Source: JBGAHD01 sp044226395 (GTDB taxonomy: Bacteria; Pseudomonadota; Gammaproteobacteria; Xanthomonadales; Ahniellaceae). Taken from it: DNA of 64,000 nt. Under the pieces are notes generated by a model, which searched no databases, had not been told where the DNA came from, and saw only the letters and a program-made list of their open reading frames with translations. A program made the position numbers and the translations under genes. Position 1 is the stretch's first letter. Every line of letters begins with the position of its first letter. This document shows positions 58,736-64,000 of the stretch, in pieces. Location of the stretch: contig JBGAHD010000003.1 in NCBI GenBank assembly GCA_044226395.1, positions 372,001 through 436,000 of the forward strand. Direction: 5' to 3'.

Positions 58736-59728
58736 ATGTCATCCGAATTCCCTGTCGAGCACACCCTGACGAGCATCGCCCAAGCCGAGAGCATCGACGC
58801 GCTCGAAGCCTTGCGCGTGAGCCTGCTGGGCAAGAGCGGCGCGATCACCGAGCAGTTGAAGGCCCTGGGCAAGCTGCCGCCGGAAGAGCGCAAGATTCGC
58901 GGTGGCGAAGTCAACGCGCTGCGCGATCAGTTGCAGGACGCGCTCGCGCGTCGTCGCGCGACGCTCGAGGACATGGCGTTTTCCGCGCGCCTGGCCACCG
59001 AGCGCGTGGACGTAACCATGCCCGGTCGCGAGGGCGATCTGGGCACGGTGCATCCGGTCTCGCGCACGATCGAGCGCATCGCCGCGATTTTTTCGCGCCT
59101 GGGCTACGAGATGGCCGATGGTCCGGAGATCGAGGACGACTATCACAACTTCGAGGCGCTGAATTTTCCGCCGCATCATCCGGCGCGCGCCATGCATGAC
59201 ACGTTTTATTTCCCCGATGGTCGCCTGCTGCGCACGCATACCTCGCCGGTGCAGATCCGCGCGGCCAAGGGTCGCGTGCCGCCGATTCGCGTGATCGCGG
59301 CGGGCAAGGTCTATCGCAGCGATTCCGATCAGACGCATTCGCCGATGTTCCATCAGATCGAAGGCATGCTGGTGGCCGAGGGCGTGAGCTTCGCCGATCT
59401 CAAGGGCACGCTCGCGCAATTCGTCGCGGCGTTCTTCGAGCGCGACTTCGAGATGCGCTTCCGGCCGTCGTATTTCCCGTTCACCGAGCCGTCGGCCGAA
59501 GTCGACATTCGCTGGGAACGCGCCGATGGTTCCAGTGCCTGGTTGGAAGTGCTCGGCTGCGGCATGGTGCATCCGAACGTGCTGCGCGAATGCGGCATCG
59601 ATCCGGAGCGCTACACGGGCTTCGCCTTCGGCATGGGCGTGGAGCGCTTCGCGATGTTGCGCTATGGCGTGACCGATTTGCGCGCGTTCTTCGACAACGA
59701 TCTGCGTTTCCTGCGGCAATTCGCCTGA
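58736..59728 (+). CDS. pheS: Phenylalanyl-tRNA synthetase alpha subunit
   Basis: Catalytic subunit of the alpha2-beta2 enzyme that charges tRNA-Phe. At 330 residues it has the usual length. An N-terminal coiled arm (PVEHTLTSIAQAESIDALEA) is followed by the class II core with HTSPVQIRAAKGRVPPIRVI, FHQIEGML, FFERDFEMRFRPSYFPFTEP, LEVLGCGMVHPNVLRECG and FGMGVERFAMLRYGV. It ends DNDLRFLRQFA. The beta subunit gene begins 46 bases later. Confidence 0.99.
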   Translation: MSSEFPVEHTLTSIAQAESIDALEALRVSLLGKSGAITEQLKALGKLPPEERKIRGGEVNALRDQLQDALARRRATLEDMAFSARLATERVDVTMPGREGDLGTVHPVSRTIERIAAIFSRLGYEMADGPEIEDDYHNFEALNFPPHHPARAMHDTFYFPDGRLLRTHTSPVQIRAAKGRVPPIRVIAAGKVYRSDSDQTHSPMFHQIEGMLVAEGVSFADLKGTLAQFVAAFFERDFEMRFRPSYFPFTEPSAEVDIRWERADGSSAWLEVLGCGMVHPNVLRECGIDPERYTGFAFGMGVERFAMLRYGVTDLRAFFDNDLRFLRQFA

Positions 59729-59774
59729 GCGCGGCCACGGCCGCGCCCTTCGCTCAACGTTTCGGGCACTCCTG

Positions 59775-62156
59775 ATGAAATTCTCCGAGAACTGGTTGCG
59801 TTCCCTGGTCGATCCCCGCGCCGATCGCGCCGAGCTGGTGCGTCGTCTGACGATGGCCGGCCTCGAAGTCGAGTCGCTCGAAGCGCTGGGCGAAGGCCTC
59901 GATGGCGTGGTCGTGGGCGAGATCGTCGCCTGCGAGAAACACCCCAATGCCGACAAGTTGCGCGTGTGCCAAGTCGCGATCGGTCGCGACGCGCCGCTGC
60001 AGATCGTCTGCGGCGCGCCGAACGCGCGCCTGGGTCTGAAGGCGCCGCTCGCGACGATCGGCGCGACGCTGCCCAATGGCGTGAGCATCAAGCAAGCGGC
60101 GCTGCGCGGCGTCGACTCGCACGGCATGTTGTGCTCGGCCAAGGAACTCGCGTTGGGCGAGGGCACGGCGGGCTTGCTGGAACTGCCGGCCGATGCGCCG
60201 GTGGGCGAGTCGCTGGCGAAGTATCTCGACCTGCCCGATGCCACGATCGAATTGAAGCTCACGCCCAATCGCCCCGATTGCCTGGGCCTGCGCGGTCTCG
60301 CCTCGGAAGTGGCGACGCTGTTCGCGGTCGACAAGCGCGACGTCGCGATCGACGCGGTGCCCGTCACTTCGAAAGCCACGCGTGACGTCGTGCTCGATGC
60401 ATCGGCCGATTGCCCGCGTTATCTCGGTCGCGTGATCGAAGGCGTGAATGCCCGCGCGCCGACGCCGTTGTGGATGGTTGAACGTCTGCGTCGCGCCGGC
60501 TTGCGCTCGATCAGCGCGGTGGTCGATTGCTCGAACTACGTGTTGTTGGAACTGGGTCAGCCCACGCATGCCTTCGACAATGCGCGCTTGCAGGGCGGTG
60601 TTGTCGCGCGTCGCGCGCGCGCGGGCGAAGTGCTGAAGCTTCTCGACGAGCGCGAGGTCAAGCTCGATGGCGAGTTCCTGGTCATCGCCGATCAAGCGGG
60701 CGCGCAAGCGGTCGCGGGCGTGATGGGCGGATTCGAGTCGCGCGTCACCGATGACACGCGCGATCTGTTTCTAGAAGCGGCGCACTTCACGCCGGCGAGC
60801 ATTGTCGGTCGCGCGCGTCGCTTGGGTTTGCATACCGATGCCTCGCATCGTTTCGAGCGTGGCGTCGATCCGGAATTGCCGCGCCTGGCGCTCGAGCGCC
60901 TCACGCGCTTGATCATCGACATCGCCGGCGGCCAAGCGGGCCCCGTGATCGAGTCCGAGACGCGCGCCGCGCTGCCCAAGCCCGTCGAAGTGAGTCTGCG
61001 CGCCGATCGACTGCTGCGCGTGCTGGGCATGCCGGTGCCGCGCGAACGCGTCGGCGCGATCCTGCGCGGCCTCGACATGCAGGTGACCGAAACGGCTGAA
61101 GGCTGGCGCGTGATCGCGCCGAGCCGACGCTTCGACATCGCGATCGAGGAAGATCTTATCGAGGAAGTCACGCGCGTGTTCGGCTATGACGCCGTGCCGA
61201 CGAAATCGCCCGGTGGCTTGTTGCAAGTCACGCCAGAACGCGAAGGGCAGGTGAGCGAAGCGCATCTGCGCCGCGCGATGATTGCGCGTGGTTATAGCGA
61301 GGCGGTGAATTTCGCCTTCGTTTCGGCCGCGCAAGCGCAAGCGTGGACGCCGGCCGATCAGACCATCGCGCTGGCCAATCCGCTGTCGGCCGATCTGTCG
61401 ACGATGCGCGGCAGTCTGCTGCCCGGCTTGATCGAGGCGCTCAAGCGCAATCTCGCGCGACAGCAGACGCGCGTGCGTTTGTTCGAACTGGGTCGCGTGA
61501 TTCATCGCGTCAACGACGCGCCGATGGAAACACCGCGCTTGGCCGGCGTGATCTGCGGCACCGCGCAGGCCGAGCAGTGGGGCGTCGCGCCCTCGCGCGC
61601 GGTGGATTACTTCGACATCAAGGGCGATCTCGAACTGGTGCTCGCCCTGGGTTCGGGTGCGGCTTCGTTCGAGTTCGCGCCCGGCGTCGACGCGCAATGG
61701 CATCCCGGTCGTTCGGCCGAGATTCGCCGCGACGGTCGTCGGGTCGGCGTGATCGGCGCGCTGCATCCGCGGCTGGCCAAGGACTTGGATCTGGCGACCG
61801 ACGTCTACGCCTTCGAGCTGGACCTGGCGCCGGTGCTGGCGCGCGGCGTGCCGCGGGCCGCCGAGCAGTCGCGCTTCCCCTTGGTCCGCCGGGACATCGC
61901 CGTGGTCCTGGACGCGTCCGTGCCCTTCGCCGCCATCCGGGCGACCGTGGCGGCCGCCGTTGGTCCGCAATTGCGCGATTTCGTCCTTTTCGACCAGTAT
62001 GCCGGTAAAGGCTTGATCGAAGGCACACGAAGTCTCGCTATGGGCTTGATTTTGCAGGATCATTCCCGCACTCTTACCGACCAGGACGCCGACCAAGCCG
62101 TGGCTTCGTCGGTGGCCGCGTTGGCGCGCGAGTTTGGCGCCCGGCTGCGGTCCTGA
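59775..62156 (+). CDS. pheT: Phenylalanyl-tRNA synthetase beta subunit
   Basis: Partner of PheS; binds tRNA and edits tyrosine. The 793-residue protein has the N-terminal MKFSENWLRSLVD, an EMAP/OB tRNA-binding domain (about 40-150, IVACEKHPNADKLRVCQV), B3/B4 editing (about 205-395), B5 (about 400-470), a catalytic-like domain, and a C-terminal FDX-ACB domain (SRFPLVRRDIAVVLDASVPF). Length is normal. It is followed by ihfA after 56 bases, the arrangement known in other gammaproteobacteria. Confidence 0.98.
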   Translation: MKFSENWLRSLVDPRADRAELVRRLTMAGLEVESLEALGEGLDGVVVGEIVACEKHPNADKLRVCQVAIGRDAPLQIVCGAPNARLGLKAPLATIGATLPNGVSIKQAALRGVDSHGMLCSAKELALGEGTAGLLELPADAPVGESLAKYLDLPDATIELKLTPNRPDCLGLRGLASEVATLFAVDKRDVAIDAVPVTSKATRDVVLDASADCPRYLGRVIEGVNARAPTPLWMVERLRRAGLRSISAVVDCSNYVLLELGQPTHAFDNARLQGGVVARRARAGEVLKLLDEREVKLDGEFLVIADQAGAQAVAGVMGGFESRVTDDTRDLFLEAAHFTPASIVGRARRLGLHTDASHRFERGVDPELPRLALERLTRLIIDIAGGQAGPVIESETRAALPKPVEVSLRADRLLRVLGMPVPRERVGAILRGLDMQVTETAEGWRVIAPSRRFDIAIEEDLIEEVTRVFGYDAVPTKSPGGLLQVTPEREGQVSEAHLRRAMIARGYSEAVNFAFVSAAQAQAWTPADQTIALANPLSADLSTMRGSLLPGLIEALKRNLARQQTRVRLFELGRVIHRVNDAPMETPRLAGVICGTAQAEQWGVAPSRAVDYFDIKGDLELVLALGSGAASFEFAPGVDAQWHPGRSAEIRRDGRRVGVIGALHPRLAKDLDLATDVYAFELDLAPVLARGVPRAAEQSRFPLVRRDIAVVLDASVPFAAIRATVAAAVGPQLRDFVLFDQYAGKGLIEGTRSLAMGLILQDHSRTLTDQDADQAVASSVAALAREFGARLRS

Positions 62157-62212
62157 AGGGGATTTGCCGAGTCGCTTCGCAGCACTGACGTTTGGGGAAA
62201 CAAGGAATTCCG

Positions 62213-62518
62213 ATGGCGCTAACCAAAGCGGAGATGGCCGAGCGTTTGTTCGAAAACGTCGGCCTGAACAAGCGCGAGGCCAAGGAATTCGTCGACGCCT
62301 TCTTCGAGGTCGTACGCGAGGCGCTGGAGCACGGCGAGCAGGTCAAGCTCTCGGGCTTCGGCAATTTCGATTTGCGCCAAAAGAATCAACGACCGGGTCG
62401 TAACCCCAAGACCGGCGAGGAGATTCCCATCTCCGCCCGTCGCGTGGTGACGTTTCGACCGGGTCAAAAGCTCAAGATTAGGGTAGAAGCGTATTCGGGA
62501 CCTCGTTCCGAGGGTTGA
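62213..62518 (+). CDS. ihfA: Integration host factor subunit alpha
   Basis: DNA-bending nucleoid protein, forms a dimer with IHF beta (gene not in window). It has 101 residues from ATG 62213, chosen because AAGGA sits just upstream and MALTKAEMAERLFENVGLNK is the standard start; an in-frame start 21 bases earlier is rejected. GFGNFDLRQKNQRPGRNPKT and IPISARRVVTFRPGQKLK carry the DNA-binding arm with the intercalating proline. Position after pheT is conserved. Confidence 0.98.
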   Translation: MALTKAEMAERLFENVGLNKREAKEFVDAFFEVVREALEHGEQVKLSGFGNFDLRQKNQRPGRNPKTGEEIPISARRVVTFRPGQKLKIRVEAYSGPRSEG

Positions 62519-62553
62519 GCGGCTGGGGATTCAGGGGCAACGGATAAGCGCAG

Positions 62554-62910
62554 ATGCTCGACCAGGGGAGTAACAACGAGCTGCCGGCGATACCCGCCAA
62601 GCGCTACTTCACCATTGGTGAGGTCAGCGACTTGTGTGGCGTGAAGCCGCACGTGCTGCGTTACTGGGAACAGGAATTTCCCAACCTCAAGCCGGTCAAG
62701 CGTCGCGGCAACCGTCGCTACTATCAGCGCCACGACGTGCTGATGATTCGTCAGATCCGCAGCTTGCTGTACGAACAGGGCTTCACCATCGGCGGCGCGC
62801 GTCAGCGCCTCGAGGGCGAACAAGGACGACTGGAGGCCAGCATCAGCGGCCAAATCGTGCGTCAGGTTCGACTGGAACTGGAAGAAGTCCTGCAAATTCT
62901 CCGTCGCTAA
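62554..62910 (+). CDS. MerR-family regulator
   Basis: A 118-residue DNA-binding protein. The helix-turn-helix reads YFTIGEVSDLCGVKPHVLRY, then WEQEFPNLKPVKRRGNRRYY, followed by a helix of the MerR dimer interface (LLYEQGFTIGGARQRLEGEQ). No cysteine pattern for metal binding is present, and the C-terminus is short, so it is a ligand-independent or unknown-ligand member. It is commonly found right after ihfA in this lineage (from memory). It lies 36 bases after ihfA with a weak ribosome site, and is probably co-transcribed. Confidence 0.93.
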   Translation: MLDQGSNNELPAIPAKRYFTIGEVSDLCGVKPHVLRYWEQEFPNLKPVKRRGNRRYYQRHDVLMIRQIRSLLYEQGFTIGGARQRLEGEQGRLEASISGQIVRQVRLELEEVLQILRR

Positions 62911-62951
62911 TTCCAGCGACCTTCGTTACAATCTCCCGCTTTCCGCGCCGT

Positions 62952-63028
62952 CGGGGCGTAGCGCAGCCTGGTAGCGCACCACAATGGGGTTGTGGGGGTC
63001 GCGAGTTCGAATCTCGCCGCCCCGACCA
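62952..63028 (+). tRNA. tRNA-Pro (anticodon GGG)
   Basis: A complete 77-base cloverleaf with encoded CCA. The acceptor CGGGGCG (62952-62958) pairs with CGCCCCG (63018-63024), the D arm is GCGC-loop-GCGC, and the anticodon stem CCACA/TGTGG holds loop ATGGGGT with anticodon GGG. The T arm is GCGAG-TTCGAAT-CTCGC. It reads CCC proline codons. No terminator with a T-run was seen immediately after. Confidence 0.97.
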
Positions 63029-63530
63029 ATCGCGGAAACGAATCGGGCCGAATATCCCAGCGGCCCCGGGTGATCTCAGCGATTACCCCACGGATCGATC
63101 GACCCAGGAACGGACGATCCGAATCCCCTTCGACAGCGAGCTGAAGCGGTCCTGATCGGATCGTCGTCTTCGGCGCGTTTTCTCGGAGCCTGCCCCGGCA
63201 GTTCTCTCGACGCTTGCCGCGGGCGCGGAATTTCCGCAAGCCCAGGCTTTCAACGAGCCACGATCGGCCTGGAGCAAGGGCCGCACCTGAGGCCTCGCAA
63301 GCCCCTCGGCAAGCCCCGAAACTGGCCTCCGAGGCGTGAACGCAGTTTCGGCAACGCCTCGCCGTTTCTTCGGAACGGGCCTGAAAATCACCTTAACGCG
63401 TTGATTTATTAGGACCTCGTCGTTTCCTCGGGACGGTCCTCGGCGTTTCCTCGGCGCTTTTTCACTATGGACTCGGGATGTTCAGAACGCCGTTGCCTAG
63501 CTTGCGACCCACGTCGAGTGGAGGACAGGC
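63029..63530. other. 502-base gap without a convincing gene
   Basis: Open frames here are short and of shadow composition. The only structure seen is the repeat set at 63357-63454 and a weaker copy around 63170. It may hold the promoter of the gene starting at 63531. No integrase or duplicated tRNA end was seen. Confidence 0.6.
63357..63454 (+). repeat. Three 17-base repeats, consensus CCTCGNCGTTTCYTCGG
   Basis: Copies lie at 63357-63373, 63415-63431 and 63438-63454, differing at only two positions. The second and third start 23 bases apart, the first and second 58. A degenerate relative (CTTCGGCGCGTTTTCTCGG) starts near 63169. They could be regulator sites upstream of the gene at 63531. Confidence 0.7.
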
Positions 63531-64000
63531 ATGAATATCCGGCGGTGGGTGGTCAGTAACGGGGAAGTCGCCAGCTTTCGCGATGAAGCGGATTACCGCG
63601 CTCGCGCCGGCGAGGATGCCCTCATCCTGCTGTCGGAAGGACGCCCGAGTCTGGCCTGGAGTGCCTGGGTCCCCGCCTCCCTTTGGTTGCCGCTGCGCGG
63701 TCAGGCCCGGTTGACCGGCCATGACTTGCGCGTGGACCTCACCGGCGATCAGATCTACGTCGCCGACTTCGGAGCTCGACTGACGGTGCACGCCACTCAG
63801 GCGCAGTCGTCGAGCCTGGTGGGCGTGCTCCTCCCCCCCGAGCGCGTGCGCCAGCTTGCCCAACGCGAGTTCGGCGATGCCGGCGAGGAACCGGTGGTCT
63901 TCCCCGAGATCATCAGCGGCGACCCCTCCCTGCAACTGCCGCTGCTGCGCCTGGCGCACGCGGCCCTGCGCGAGGACGGCTACGACGCCTCGACCCCGCG
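63531..64000 (+). CDS. Unrecognised protein, N-terminal part only (runs off the window)
   Basis: An open frame from ATG 63531, with GGAGGACAGGC directly upstream, gives about 156 residues to the window end without a stop. It begins MNIRRWVVSNGEVASF and continues LILLSEGRPSLAWSAW, LWLPLRGQARLTGHDLRVDL, GDQIYVADFGARLTVHA and LLPPERVRQLAQREFGD. The short beta-strand pattern followed by helical text resembles the cupin-like N-terminal domain of AraC-type regulators (LPLRGQARLTG as a strand pair), but no helix-turn-helix is in view. A role is therefore not assigned. The upstream 17-base repeats may be its operator. Confidence 0.65.
   Translation, partial: MNIRRWVVSNGEVASFRDEADYRARAGEDALILLSEGRPSLAWSAWVPASLWLPLRGQARLTGHDLRVDLTGDQIYVADFGARLTVHATQAQSSSLVGVLLPPERVRQLAQREFGDAGEEPVVFPEIISGDPSLQLPLLRLAHAALREDGYDASTP

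Noticed and set aside
63357..63454. CRISPR array
   Set aside because: Three short repeats with unequal spacing, no palindromic 28-37 base repeat and no cas genes.

Overview
The window is high-G+C DNA with dense, tightly packed genes. It looks like a gammaproteobacterial chromosome of the Lysobacterales (Xanthomonadales) type. The main evidence is the block thrS, infC, rpmI, rplT, pheS, pheT, ihfA, MerR-type regulator, tRNA-Pro at 55.4-63.0 kb, together with proteobacterial-style polysaccharide genes and large secreted proteins with simple leaders. All family names come from reading motifs and from memory; no database search was run.

Layout. (1) 1-5.3 kb, minus strand: a beta-helix protein of the CSLREA type cut by the window edge, a 902-residue secreted propeller-like protein, and a small membrane protein. 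(2) 5.5-12.7 kb, plus strand: a two-gene restriction-modification-like island. It holds a PLD-nuclease/SNF2-type helicase and a type ISP-like adenine methyltransferase with a specificity region of clearly lower G+C, followed by a broken remnant of a third coding region. (3) 12.9-31.5 kb, minus strand: a biosynthetic cluster reading leftward. A JmjC/cupin-type oxygenase is followed by a hybrid NRPS-PKS (A-PCP-KS-AT-ACP-aminotransferase), a two-module NRPS with thioesterase, galE, a VanZ-like gene and glmS. A TIGR04325-type methyltransferase diverges from its upstream end. (4) 32.5-53.6 kb: an exopolysaccharide locus. Two nucleotide-sugar enzymes (minus) diverge from a long, translationally coupled plus-strand run: a priming glycosyltransferase of the XrtA/PEP-CTERM-associated type, an export protein, a chain-length determinant, a kinase-like ATPase with degenerate P-loop, an outer-membrane barrel protein, a deacetylase, four glycosyltransferases, two asparagine-synthase-type amidotransferases, an O-antigen-ligase-like protein and a MurJ-like flippase. 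A small J-domain gene sits inside on the opposite strand, and a perfect CRP/Clp-type palindrome lies in front of the export gene. (5) 53.7-55.1 kb: a secreted propeller lipoprotein candidate. (6) 55.4-63.0 kb: the conserved translation block and a tRNA. (7) 63.0-64 kb: a repeat-bearing gap and the start of an unrecognised gene.

How it fits together. Regions 3 and 4 look like specialised metabolism and surface-polymer production. galE and glmS supply UDP-galactose and glucosamine-6-phosphate, TviB- and GalE/CapI-like enzymes supply uronic or aminouronic sugars, and the coupled run builds and exports the polymer. The assembly line should make a short peptide containing one malonate-extended, beta-aminated unit, possibly a 3,4-diamino acid. 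The most unusual items are the split PLD-helicase/ISP-like pair with its decayed third partner, the hybrid assembly line with a headless condensation domain, and an XrtA-style polysaccharide locus with no exosortase in view. The structured RNA between infC and rpmI, and the AUC start of infC, are also notable.
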